From Arthrobacter antioxidans (GTDB lineage Bacteria > Actinomycetota > Actinomycetes > Actinomycetales > Micrococcaceae): DNA of 64,000 nt. The stretch covers positions 2,418,001 to 2,482,000 of the forward strand of contig NZ_CP095501.1 in assembly GCF_023100725.1 (NCBI RefSeq), written 5' to 3'. Under the pieces are notes generated by a model that was not told the DNA's origin, did no database searches, and saw nothing but the letters and a program-made list of their open reading frames with translations. Both the position numbers and the translations under genes were made by a program. This document shows positions 20,999 to 29,853 of the stretch, piece after piece (the first letter of the stretch is position 1; every line of letters begins with the position of its first letter).

Positions 20999-21014
20999 GG
21001 TATTGTTCAACAAC
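20978..21014. promoter_or_regulatory. Two GntR operators in inverted orientation
   Basis: GTTGTTGAACAAT (20978-20990) and ATTGTTCAACAAC (21002-21014) are reverse complements. Each is itself a palindrome with core TTGTTGAACAA. Their centres are 24 bp apart. The same core lies in front of pxpA at 13879-13889. No other copy was noticed by eye in the window. Confidence 0.7.
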
Positions 21015-21345
21015 TTCCGGGGCGGTTCACCCGCAGCGGGGTGACACCGTGGTCGCTGTCCCCCGGACTGTCGTGATGAATCGGAGGTCAGGACGAAGGG
21101 CCGTTCTCCCACGATACGAAAGCCGATCTCCGGGTGGGTGATGTCCTCACCGCGGGCTTCCGGTCGAACTACCATCCCGAACTCATGACGGACCTCATAT
21201 AATCGGCGCGGCCACCCGCGGCGCCATCATCAATCGGGACCGACCCGGGACCCTGTTCCTGAGCGGCCATCCGCCGAGCGACGTTGCTCGAGCCGGCCCG
21301 GATCATCGTCCCGTAGCCGTCATCACGAAGGGCGTCCGGCAACGA
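21015..21345. other. Intergenic stretch without an intact gene
   Basis: About 330 bp between the GntR operators and the next gene. Reading frames are short. A minus-strand frame at 20972-21175 encodes 'ARGEDITHPEIGFRIVGERP', which looks protein-like but begins without a ribosome site and runs through the operators, so it may be a remnant. Codon composition is weaker than in the neighbours. Confidence 0.35.
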
Positions 21346-22296
21346 TCAGGGTAGGACGACGACCTTGCCGAGCGCGTGCCCGGCGCCGACGTAGGTGAGG
21401 GCCTGCGGCACCTCCCCGAGCGGGAAGGTACGGTCGATGTGGATGCGAAGATCGCCGTCGACGCACCGCTGCGCGACGGGCTCGAAGTGCGCGGGGCCTC
21501 CCCTGACAGCGAGGACCCCGAGCCGCCGTCCGGTCAGCAGGCCCAGCGCGGTTCCGAGGGTCACGACCTGCAGTAGCGCCCGCGTGGTTCCGCCCACGCA
21601 GAGATACCGGCCGCCGCGGGTCAGCGCCCTCCCGTAGGCGAACGCGGATCGGTGAGCCACGAGATCCAGCACCAGGTCGTAGGGCTCGAGCCTGGTGAAG
21701 TCCTGGCGGCGGTGGTCGATCACCTCATGGGCCCCGAGGCTTCGCATGAAGGCGAGCTTGCGGGCGTTGTCCACGCCGGTCACATGGGCGCCCGAGGACC
21801 TCGCGAGCTGGATCGCGAACGATCCCGAACCGCCGCCCGCCCCGTTGATCAGCACACGCTGCCCGGGGTGTGCGCGGGCGGTGCCCTGGAGGGCGATCGA
21901 ACCTGCCTGCGGCAGCGTCGAAGCCTCGGCGAACGTCAGCTCAGGAGGCTTGCGGGCCAGCGCGGCTTCGGGGACCACAGCGTACTCGGCGAAGCCGCCC
22001 TTGAACCCCAGATTGTCGCCGTACACCTCATCGCCCCGCCGGAACCGCGTGACCCCGGAGCCGACGGCGGCCACCCTCCCGGCGATATCGGAGCCGAGCA
22101 CCCGCCGGGCCGGGGCACGCAGGCCACCGAGCCGCGCATACACGGGCTTTCCGCGGAGCCCCTCCCAGTCCGAGAGGTTGATCGACGTCGCGGCGACCTC
22201 GACGAGCACCTGGTGTGCCCCCGGCGTCGGAACCGGGACGTCCTCCAGCCTCAGCACGTCCGGCGGGCCGTAGCGCTCGTACACGACGGCCTTCAT
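21346..22296 (-). CDS. NAD(P)-dependent medium-chain oxidoreductase (quinone-oxidoreductase type)
   Basis: A 316-residue zinc-free MDR family enzyme. 'MKAVVYERYGPPDVLRLEDV' is the standard N terminus, so the ATG at 22296 is preferred over a frame extension of 40 codons. The nucleotide loop 'INGAGGGSGSFAIQLARSSG' lies near residue 150. 'GADIAGRV'-like 'LGSDIAGRVAAVGSGVTRF' is present. The catalytic zinc ligands of alcohol dehydrogenases are absent. The substrate is unknown. No operon partner is apparent. Confidence 0.88.
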   Translation of the reverse strand: MKAVVYERYGPPDVLRLEDVPVPTPGAHQVLVEVAATSINLSDWEGLRGKPVYARLGGLRAPARRVLGSDIAGRVAAVGSGVTRFRRGDEVYGDNLGFKGGFAEYAVVPEAALARKPPELTFAEASTLPQAGSIALQGTARAHPGQRVLINGAGGGSGSFAIQLARSSGAHVTGVDNARKLAFMRSLGAHEVIDHRRQDFTRLEPYDLVLDLVAHRSAFAYGRALTRGGRYLCVGGTTRALLQVVTLGTALGLLTGRRLGVLAVRGGPAHFEPVAQRCVDGDLRIHIDRTFPLGEVPQALTYVGAGHALGKVVVLP

Positions 22297-22415
22297 ACGG
22301 CACTGCCCACCGTGGAACAGACGGAATCGACCATGCGGGTCAGGATACCGGGGGCATCCCGTAGCTGAAGCCCCTCTGCGGAGAGTTCCGCCGGCGCAGG
22401 CACGTCGCTCTGCCA

Positions 22416-22685
22416 CTATCCGGTGAGTGACGTTCTTTGGGACGCCCAGATCGAACCGACCTGAGTCAGATGCTCGTCGTAGCAGGCCTGTATGTCCTCG
22501 CTGGTCGGACCATCGTCACCGCTGTAGGAGGACTGGAAGCCCAACTGCCTGCCGTCCTGCTGGTACTCACTGGTGTTGTCCCGCATCGCACGCTTCTCGT
22601 CCTCCGAGAAGGACGCAGCGTAGGCGCAGCCACTCAGCAGGAGAGCTGCGCAGCCGGCAGCAACGACGGCGGATCTGGTCCCCAT
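22416..22685 (-). CDS. Small putative lipoprotein
   Basis: An 89-residue protein from the ATG at 22685, preceded by AGGA 7 nt away. The signal peptide 'AVVAAGCAALLLSGC' ends at a lipobox Cys (residue 20). The mature 69 residues are polar and acidic, with 'EDEKRAMRDNTSEYQQDG' and a single later Cys ('IQACYDEHL'). Not recognised. It stands alone between two divergent or convergent dehydrogenase genes. Confidence 0.6.
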   Translation of the reverse strand: MGTRSAVVAAGCAALLLSGCAYAASFSEDEKRAMRDNTSEYQQDGRQLGFQSSYSGDDGPTSEDIQACYDEHLTQVGSIWASQRTSLTG

Positions 22686-22875
22686 GGAGCATCCTGCCGC
22701 ACGAGCGAAGAAGCGTCCACGGCCGGTGGGGTGTCCCTGGCGAGGGGACAGACCGAACCGAGCCTCAGTCCTCCCGGACAGGGATAGCGGCACGGCATGC
22801 ACTGCGCGTCACCGCCCGATCTACCATGAGGTACGGGCGTGGGTCCGCCACGTGCGCACGAGGTCTGGAGGAACC

Positions 22876-23952
22876 ATGAGAGCAGCACGCTATTACGGAC
22901 GAGGGGACATCCGTGTCGATGAGGTTCCCGAGCCCGAGGTGGAGCCCGGCACGGTGGGCATCGACGTGGCCTGGTGCGGGATCTGCGGCACGGATCTGCA
23001 TGAGTACCTCGAAGGCCCGATCTTCTGCCCCACCCACGACACCCCTCACCCGATCTCGGGTGAGACGCTGCCCATCACGCTGGGGCACGAGTTCTCCGGC
23101 GTCGTCTACGCGGTAGGCGACGGCGTAGACGACCTCGCAGTAGGCCAGCATGTCGTCGTCGAGCCCTACATCATCGGCGACGACGTCGAGACCGGTCCGG
23201 AGAGCACGGACTACCACCTGTCCCAGAACATGAACTTCATCGGCCTGGCCGGACGCGGCGGTGGCCTCGGCGAGAAGATCGCCGTGCAACGACGCTGGGT
23301 GCATCCCATTGCCGCGTCGGTGCCCCTCGATCAGGCAGCGCTGATCGAGCCCCTGTCGGTGGGCTATCACGCCGTGAACCGCTCCGGGGCGCAGGCCGGG
23401 GACGTGGCCCTGGTGGGTGGAGCGGGACCGATCGGCCTGCTGACCGCAGCCGTCCTCAAGGCCCTCGGCGTCACGGTGGTGATGTCCGAGCTCAGCCCGC
23501 TGCGACGCCAGAAGGCGCTCGAGTCCGGGGTGGCCGATCATGCACTGGATCCCCGTGCCACGGATGTCGCTGCCGAGGTGCGCAAGCTGACCGGCGGGAA
23601 GGGCGCGGACGTGGCGTTCGAATGCACGAGCGTGCAGGTGGTCCTGGACACCCTCATGGACGCGTTGCGGCCCACGGGGGTGCTGGTCGTGGTCTCGATC
23701 TGGGGCAAGCGGTCGGACTTCGACATCCATAAGCTGGTGATGAAGGAGATCGACCTGCGCGGCACCATCGCCTACGTCAACTCCCACCCCGCAGCCATCG
23801 AACTCGTGGAGTCGGGGAAGATCGACCTCGCCCCCTTCATCACCGGCAGGATCGGACTCGACGGACTCGTGGAGGAGGGGTTCGACACGCTGATCCATCG
23901 GAACGAGACGGCCGTCAAGATCCTCGTCTCACCCTCCGGCACGGGCCTCTGA
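22876..23952 (+). CDS. 2,3-butanediol dehydrogenase-like zinc alcohol dehydrogenase
   Basis: A 358-residue zinc-dependent MDR enzyme. 'MRAARYYGRGDIRVDEVPEP' is the usual start of (R,R)-butanediol dehydrogenases. The catalytic zinc ligands appear in 'CGICGTDLHEY' and 'GHEFSGVV'. The structural zinc cysteines are not present in the usual cluster. The Rossmann motif 'VGGAGPIGLLTAAVLKALG' lies near residue 180. GGAGG precedes the ATG by 4 nt. The probable reaction is acetoin to 2,3-butanediol, but other diols are possible. Confidence 0.88.
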   Translation: MRAARYYGRGDIRVDEVPEPEVEPGTVGIDVAWCGICGTDLHEYLEGPIFCPTHDTPHPISGETLPITLGHEFSGVVYAVGDGVDDLAVGQHVVVEPYIIGDDVETGPESTDYHLSQNMNFIGLAGRGGGLGEKIAVQRRWVHPIAASVPLDQAALIEPLSVGYHAVNRSGAQAGDVALVGGAGPIGLLTAAVLKALGVTVVMSELSPLRRQKALESGVADHALDPRATDVAAEVRKLTGGKGADVAFECTSVQVVLDTLMDALRPTGVLVVVSIWGKRSDFDIHKLVMKEIDLRGTIAYVNSHPAAIELVESGKIDLAPFITGRIGLDGLVEEGFDTLIHRNETAVKILVSPSGTGL

Positions 23953-24055
23953 CCGCGGCAGGCAGAGAGCTGCCCGTTGCTGCGCACGCGGGGACCCGCC
24001 GACGGATCATGAGTGGGTCGTCGGCCTCGGTGCTCGAGTCACCCGCTGCAGAGGC

Positions 24056-25435
24056 TCAGTGGCCGGATCCGGTGACGATCTTGTTCCGTTCCGACTCGTG
24101 CGCACCGCCCTTCTTCGCCAGCGTGGAGCACGCCTCCTCGATGTCGCGGGCGAGCGTGTCGACGTGCTCGCGACTCATCGTCTCCTTCACCAGGGCCCGC
24201 ATGATCGTCACGTTCTGGGCGTCCGGCGGCAGGGTGTACGCCGGCACCATCCAGCCGCGCTCGGCCGAGAGCTGCCGGGCGATGTCGAACTCGTTGTACC
24301 CGGGGTCGGAGGCCAGCCGGAACGCGACCAGGGGAAGTTGCTCCTCGTCGGGGCCGATGATCTCGAACCGGCCCATGGCCTCCAGCTTCTCGGCGAGGAC
24401 TCGGGCATTGGTCTGCATGTTCTGCATGATGTAGGTGTAGCCGGCGCGGCCGTAGCGCACCAGGTTGTAGTACTGGGCGAGGACCATCGCCGAGCCTGTG
24501 GAGAAGTTCAGGGTGAAGGTCGAATCGGTCTTGCCGAGATAGTTCTCCTCGAAGACGAGGTCCCTGGCGAGGTCGGCCTTCTCCCGGAAGATCAGCCAGC
24601 CGATGCCGGGATAGACCAGCCCGAACTTGTGCCCGGAGACATTGATCGAGCGGACCTGCTCGAGCCGGAAGTCCCACTCGGAGTGCGGGTAGAGGAAGGG
24701 CCAGACGAACCCTCCGCTCGCTGCATCCACATGCAGCGGCACATCGAGCCCTCGTCCGTTCCTGATCCGGAGCAGCAGGTCGTTGATGCCGACGACGTCG
24801 TCCTTGTGCCCGGTGAACGTCGTCCCCAGGACTGCTGCGACGCCGATGGTGTTCTCGTCGATGTAGGGCTGCACATCGTCCGGGCCGATGGTGTACTTCC
24901 CCGGCTGCAGCGGCACGATCCGCGGCTCGACGTCGAAGTAGCGGCAGAACTTCTCCCACACCACGTGTACGTCGCCGCCGAACACGAGGTTGGGGCTCGA
25001 CGTCGACGCACCGGCGGCCTCGCGACGCTTGCGCCAGTTCCACTTCAGGGACAGACCTCCGAGCATGATCGCCTCGGATGATCCCTGCGTCCGGGCTCCC
25101 GTCGTCTCGCCGGGTGCGTGGAAGAGGTCGGCGAGCATCCGGATGCAGCGCTGCTCGATCTCGGCCGTGCGGGGGTACTCGGCGTGGTCGATGAAGTTGC
25201 GGTGCAGGTTCGCGGCGATGATCCGCTGGGCCTCCGGCTCCATCCACGTCGTCACGAAGGTCGCCAGGTTCCGGGCCGGATCGCCCTCCAGCGCCAGGTC
25301 CTCCGACACCAGGCGCAACGCATCCTGGGCAGAGATGCCGGTCTCCGGGAACTCCCGGCTCGGAACCTCCTCGGTGACGAATCGGTTGCCGAACAATGCC
25401 GCGTCGGCGTTCGTCTGGTGGGAATCTACTGACAT
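24056..25435 (-). CDS. gadB: Glutamate decarboxylase
   Basis: It converts glutamate to gamma-aminobutyrate, consuming a proton, and acts in acid resistance. The PLP enzyme has 459 residues, close to E. coli GadB. The PLP lysine is K270 in 'INVSGHKFGLVYPGIGW', and D237 in 'HVDAASGGF' is the PLP-nitrogen partner. The C-terminal 'TGSGH' tail resembles the pH-sensing tail of GadB, whose His blocks the site at neutral pH. GAAGGAG precedes the ATG. It lies 31 bp after the ClC-type gene. No GadC antiporter gene is in the window. Confidence 0.96.
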   Translation of the reverse strand: MSVDSHQTNADAALFGNRFVTEEVPSREFPETGISAQDALRLVSEDLALEGDPARNLATFVTTWMEPEAQRIIAANLHRNFIDHAEYPRTAEIEQRCIRMLADLFHAPGETTGARTQGSSEAIMLGGLSLKWNWRKRREAAGASTSSPNLVFGGDVHVVWEKFCRYFDVEPRIVPLQPGKYTIGPDDVQPYIDENTIGVAAVLGTTFTGHKDDVVGINDLLLRIRNGRGLDVPLHVDAASGGFVWPFLYPHSEWDFRLEQVRSINVSGHKFGLVYPGIGWLIFREKADLARDLVFEENYLGKTDSTFTLNFSTGSAMVLAQYYNLVRYGRAGYTYIMQNMQTNARVLAEKLEAMGRFEIIGPDEEQLPLVAFRLASDPGYNEFDIARQLSAERGWMVPAYTLPPDAQNVTIMRALVKETMSREHVDTLARDIEEACSTLAKKGGAHESERNKIVTGSGH

Positions 25436-25466
25436 GACTTCTCCTTCAGGAACAGTTGACAGGAAC

Positions 25467-27544
25467 TTACGGATGGATTCCCTGGTCCGCAGGAACCGGG
25501 GCGCCGGTGGGTTCCGGACTCAGCATCAGGATCGCGCCGGTGAGGAAGCACAGTGCTCCCACGAATGTGCCGAGACTGGACAGCCCGGCGTTCCAGACGT
25601 CGCCGCTGGACGGGACGACGAAGGCCGCGACTGCCGAGATGCCGAAGGCGACAGAGCCGGCCGCGTTGATCAGGTTGATCGTCCACGTCCACGTCCGCGG
25701 CCTGAGCCTGCCCGCAGCGGCACTGCGACGGGCATATCTCAACGCCACACCGCTTGAAACGAGGAATGCCACGGAACCCAGGGCGTCGGGTCGCCACACC
25801 CGCTGCTCGGTCAACGCCGTACTGAGATCGGCCACCAGAGCGTTCGCCGTACTCCAGTTGAACCATAGGGTGCCGGCGAGTTGGATCGCCGCCGCGAGCC
25901 AGATGAGATCCCGTGGCGCCCGGGCCCAGAACGAACGGCCCGCCGTGGTGCCCCCAGCCGGGAGCGCGTCGACGGCTTCGCGGTACTGCAGGTACGCCGC
26001 GCAGGTGAAGAACAGCGAACCGATGAAGAAGGTGAGTCCACACCAGTGCGACCCCACAGCCTCCGCGTACGGCGGCACCGCACCCAGGGCGAACAGACTC
26101 GAGCCGATGATGAACAGCCAGGCGATCCGCCGGTCGTGGACGGTCGATCGGGCCGCCCTCGAGCTCCCAGGTGCATGGCCGGTGCCCGACCGGGCCGGTG
26201 GCCTGACACTCCCGCGATCGTGCGGTGTCCCGGCCTCCTTCGGACCAGGGTCCGGGAGAACATTGATGATCACGAAGGCCACCGCCACAGCCACGACCAC
26301 CTGGGGTGTCACGGCCACCCCGTCGGCGCCCAGCAGCAGCGTGGCCAGCAGCGTCGACGTCAACGGCAGCCGCAGCATGGCTGCGCACATGGCGCCCATG
26401 CCCATGCCGATCCCTGCCGCGAGATCCATTCCCGGCAGCCCGCTCGCAGCGATACCGAGCGCCGCGCCGATGAACATCGAAGGGAACACCGGACCACCAC
26501 GAAAGGCGCTCAGCGAGAGCCCGTAGACCAGGGTCTTGCAGACGATCAGCAGGACCAGCACAGGAAGCGAGTAGTCCGCGGCGTTTCCGACCAGCTCCGG
26601 GAGTGCCTCCTGCCCCGAGAACAGCACCTGCGTGAAGGTGCGACCTGAGATCACCTGGTACGCCATCGCGGTCAGGCCGATCAGCAGGCCCAGCGCGGTG
26701 GTCACCAGGACCCGGTTCCGATGCACGACCGGGCGGAGCGACAGCGCGGCCCGGCGGATCAGCCATCCCAGCAGGGCGCCGACGATGCCCATGATCACCG
26801 CCCAGCCCAGCGTCGCCAGAGTCGGCGGTTCCGCGGGCGGCACCACGGGCAGCGCCAGCGAGAAGCTGCCCAGCCCGGTCCAGCCGTCCAGACCGACGAA
26901 CACCAGCGCCCCGACGCCGGAGGCGAGCAGCCCGGGCAGGGCCACCAGGCTCAGTGTCATCCCCCCGATCCCCGCGGCCTCCATGATCAGGAACGCGCCG
27001 AGCACAGGAGAGCCGAGCAGGGTACTGATCGCTGCGAAGCTGCCGGCCGATGCCATGATCGTCAGGGCCATCGGCGGAGCGTCCTTTTCACCAGGTGGAT
27101 CGTCAACGCACCGAGGCCGCCACCGATCGCGATCAGCGGGCCTTCCGGTCCGAGCACTGCACCAAGGCTGAGCGTGGTCAGCGCACCGAGGACGATGCCC
27201 ACGAGCTCCCGACCGGTGGGCGGAGCGCCGCCCGTCGTGAACCCTGCAGCGGGTGAGTGGCCACCGGTGCCCGGCAGGTACCGGATGGTCAGTGCCGTCA
27301 GCAGCCCACACAGCATCAACCACGGAACCGGCCACCACGCCGGAGCAGCGCCCCCGAGGACCTGATCCGGCAGACCGACGAAGACGAACTGCTGGATCGT
27401 CGCGACCGACGCGAGAAAACCGTACGCAATGATCGAGATGGGTACACCCAGGACGGCCGCCAGGACGAGCGCGGCGATGTAGGACCTGGAACGGATCACA
27501 GCGATCGGGTCCAGACCGGCCGAGGACGCAGCGGGGCCGCTCAT
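25467..27544 (-). pseudogene. ClC-family chloride channel/antiporter with C-terminal YrhK-like domain, frameshifted
   Basis: The N-terminal part (27544-27062, 160 codons from ATG 27544) has 'YLPGTGGHSPAAGF' and the gating-glutamate motif 'GAVLGPEGPLIAIGGG'. It then runs into a stop after 'HLVKRTLRRWP'. One frame over, the protein continues with 'KDAPPMALTIMASAGSFAAI' and 'FRGGPVFPSMFIGAALG' to the ClC end. One extra base in the AAAA run (27085-27088, T on plus) restores 'VKKDAPP'. After the ClC part the same frame continues into 'AWLFIIGSSLFALGAVPPYA' and 'GLTFFIGSLFFTCAAYLQYR', a YrhK-like membrane domain, then four more helices. ClC exchangers support glutamate-dependent acid resistance. 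Possible causes are a true mutation, a sequencing error, or -1 slippage. Confidence 0.75.
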
Positions 27545-28009
27545 GCCCGACCACCCGATCGGGAGTCGGCCGACATCGGCGCGAAAGGCGAGCTCCGGGT
27601 GTGCGGCGTCGCCGATAGGTCCGGGAGAACCAGATCGGTGGGCCAGGGGTGGCAGGTGGGCATTCCCTTTCCTTCCGCTGACCGTCCGCCGAAGGACAGG
27701 AGCCTTGGGTGAAGCCTTACGGGCGACAGAAGCTGGTCGAACGCACGGTTGCCAAGCTAGCGCGTCACGTGCGGGCACCCATCACCACTTGCGGGTGAAA
27801 CGGGCCCGGGAACACCCGGCGAACGATGCGGACCCAGGCCCGCGCACAACCGACAAGGCATGCGGCAGCGTGCGACAGCCGGGATTGACATGGGCGGTCC
27901 TGGGTCCCAGCGTGGGGTTGAGTGGTTCCATGCGGACCACGCACGCCGCGGGCCGGTTCGATCTCGGTGGGCTTCACGAAGGCAGAAGAAGACCTAGAGG
28001 AGACATGGG
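27545..28009. other. Intergenic region upstream of divergent ClC and GNAT-AAA genes
   Basis: 465 bp without a supported gene. TTGACA at 27885-27890 is a perfect -35 for the plus-strand gene, but the -10 at the expected distance (CAGCGT) is weak. CTAGAGGAGA just before 28010 is the ribosome site of the next gene. No repeat or hairpin of note was seen. Confidence 0.35.
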
Positions 28010-29326
28010 ATGACTACCTGGCGGATCAGGGATTTCCACTCGGCGGACCTGGACGGAATCCTGCACCTGTGGGAGACCCTCAAGGCGAGCAACGTCGACC
28101 CGGTGTATGCCCTCTCCGAGGTGCTCGCGTCCTGCGAGAAGGATCACGCCGTGGTGGCGGTGCAGGGCGACCAGGTTGTCGGCGCGGCCGTCGGACGTGC
28201 CGCACACGACCAGGGCTGGATAGTCTTCCTGGCCACTCTTCCCGACTATCGTGGCCGCGGTATCGGCACCTCGCTGCTGACGGCCGTCGAGAACAGCATG
28301 TCACCGCACGGGCTGAACAAGCTCTCGGCGTTGATGCCGGAATCGGAGACGAGGGTCGAAGCGTTCCTGAGCCGTGGTTTCGCGTTGAAGAAGAACCTGC
28401 GGTACTTCGAGCGCACCATCCCTGTCCAGCGACAGGAGCTCGGCGCACTGGGCCAACTCGGTGGCCGCATCCTTGCTCGCGACCAGTGGGAGAAGGTGGC
28501 GGGGATGCGCAAGGAGAAAGAGCTACTGGAACGCCGCCTCGTGCTTCCACTCGCCGAGGCAGATCTGGCCGATGAATTCGGTGTCGTACCGCCGCGGGCC
28601 GTCGTCCTCTTCGGCCCACCGGGCACCGGCAAGACCACCTTCGCCAAGGCCATCGCCTCCCGACTGGAGTGGCCCTTCGTGGAGGTGTTCCCCTCCCGCC
28701 TGGCGGCCAATCCCCAGGGACTGGCCGGGGCCCTCCGCGAGACCTTCCTGGAGATCGCCGAACTGGAACACGCCGTGGTCTTCATCGACGAGGTCGAGGA
28801 GATCGCCTCGCACCGCTCCGGCGAGCCGCCGTCACCCCTGCAGGGTGTCACGAACGAACTCCTCAAGATCATCCCGGCCTTCCGCGAACAGCCCGGGAGG
28901 CTGCTGGTGTGCGCCACCAATTTCATCCGGGCCCTGGACACGGCGTTCCTGCGGCACGGGCGGTTCGACTACGTCATCCCCATCGGCCTGCCGGACCGTC
29001 AGGCCCGCGAGGCGATGTGGCAGCGCTTCATCCCCGCACCCGTGGCGGACGCCGTGGACGTGGCGCTGCTGGTGGAACGCACCCGGGGGTTCTCCCCCGC
29101 GGACATCGAGTACGCCGCCCGCAGCGCCTCGCAGCGCGCCCTGGAAAAAGCCGTGTACGACGACGGCGGATCGGCTTCCGGAGGCGTGGCGTCCGTCCGC
29201 GCGGCGGGGCGGAAGGGCCCGACCACGCAGGACTATCTGGACGCCATCGGGGAGACCCGGACCACCGTCAGCGACGAGGTCTACCAGGACTTCCTGGCGG
29301 ACATCGACACCCTCGGTCGCGTCTAG
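28010..29326 (+). CDS. GNAT acetyltransferase fused to AAA+ ATPase
   Basis: A 438-residue two-domain protein. Residues about 1-150 form a GNAT fold with the acetyl-CoA loop 'RGRGIGTSLL' (81-90). After a basic linker, residues about 170-390 are a classical AAA ATPase resembling FtsH/Cdc48 modules. It has Walker A 'GPPGTGKTT' (202-210), Walker B 'VVFIDEVEEI' (about 255-264), sensor 1 'CATN' and 'FLRHGRFDYVIPIGLPDR', which holds the arginine-finger region. No protease domain is fused. One ATPase-powered acetyltransferase or an acyl-dependent unfoldase are both possible. GAGGAGA lies 6 nt before the ATG. Function unknown. Confidence 0.85.
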   Translation: MTTWRIRDFHSADLDGILHLWETLKASNVDPVYALSEVLASCEKDHAVVAVQGDQVVGAAVGRAAHDQGWIVFLATLPDYRGRGIGTSLLTAVENSMSPHGLNKLSALMPESETRVEAFLSRGFALKKNLRYFERTIPVQRQELGALGQLGGRILARDQWEKVAGMRKEKELLERRLVLPLAEADLADEFGVVPPRAVVLFGPPGTGKTTFAKAIASRLEWPFVEVFPSRLAANPQGLAGALRETFLEIAELEHAVVFIDEVEEIASHRSGEPPSPLQGVTNELLKIIPAFREQPGRLLVCATNFIRALDTAFLRHGRFDYVIPIGLPDRQAREAMWQRFIPAPVADAVDVALLVERTRGFSPADIEYAARSASQRALEKAVYDDGGSASGGVASVRAAGRKGPTTQDYLDAIGETRTTVSDEVYQDFLADIDTLGRV

Positions 29327-29392
29327 GGCCCAGGAACCTCCGGCGCGTGCAGGTCCGCTCCGACGATCCTCCGGGGAGTTACGGTGGGGGCC

Positions 29393-29853
29393 ATGACGGC
29401 GGCACCGGCCCAGCGGGTCCTCTTCCATGGCGGAACAGGCAGCGGGAAGACCTCGGCTGCCCACGCCTACTCCCTCGTCACCGGTGGGTCCTGGACAGTG
29501 CCTACTCGTCCTGGCGGGACATCGTCCTCGCCCGCACCGAGCTGATCGTGTTCCTCGACTACCCGCGGTGGCTCTCCCTCGGACGCCTCGTCCGCCGGAC
29601 GGTCCGCCGCATCGTCGGCGGACACCCGGTGTGCAACGGCAACACGGAAACCCTCGGCCGTGCCCTCGCGAAGGACTCCATCATCAGCTGGCATTTCAGG
29701 ACCTTCACCCGGAAACGGCACGCGATCGAGGCGATCAGGGCTGATCCGTCGATGCCTCCCGTCCTGTCCTTCCGGCGGCCACGCGACCTGGACGCCTGGA
29801 TCGCAGCAGGCGCCCATGCGCCCCCGACCGTCCGACCGGCGCGCACGAAATGA
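29393..29853 (+). pseudogene. P-loop nucleoside/adenylate-kinase-like protein, internally deleted and frameshifted
   Basis: From ATG 29393 the frame encodes 'QRVLFHGGTGSGKTSAAHA', a P-loop. Within 35 codons the family pattern jumps to another frame, 'RWVLDSAYSSWRDIVLARTE', then 'LIVFLDYPRWLSLGRLVRRT' and on to the stop at 29853. Intact relatives have about 40 residues between these parts, with the lid and acceptor region, which are missing here. The deletion plus frame change makes it non-functional as read. The stop overlaps the ATG of the following grpB-like gene, a relic of an operon. Confidence 0.7.

Noticed and set aside
20972..21175. 67-codon minus-strand frame
   Set aside because: No ribosome site, contains the two operators and the likely promoter of the transporter gene. 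Treated as a possible remnant only.
27085..27088. Programmed -1 frameshift in the ClC gene
   Set aside because: The A4 run is shorter than known strong slippery sites and no clear stimulatory hairpin was seen. Loss of one A is simpler. Kept as an alternative within the finding.
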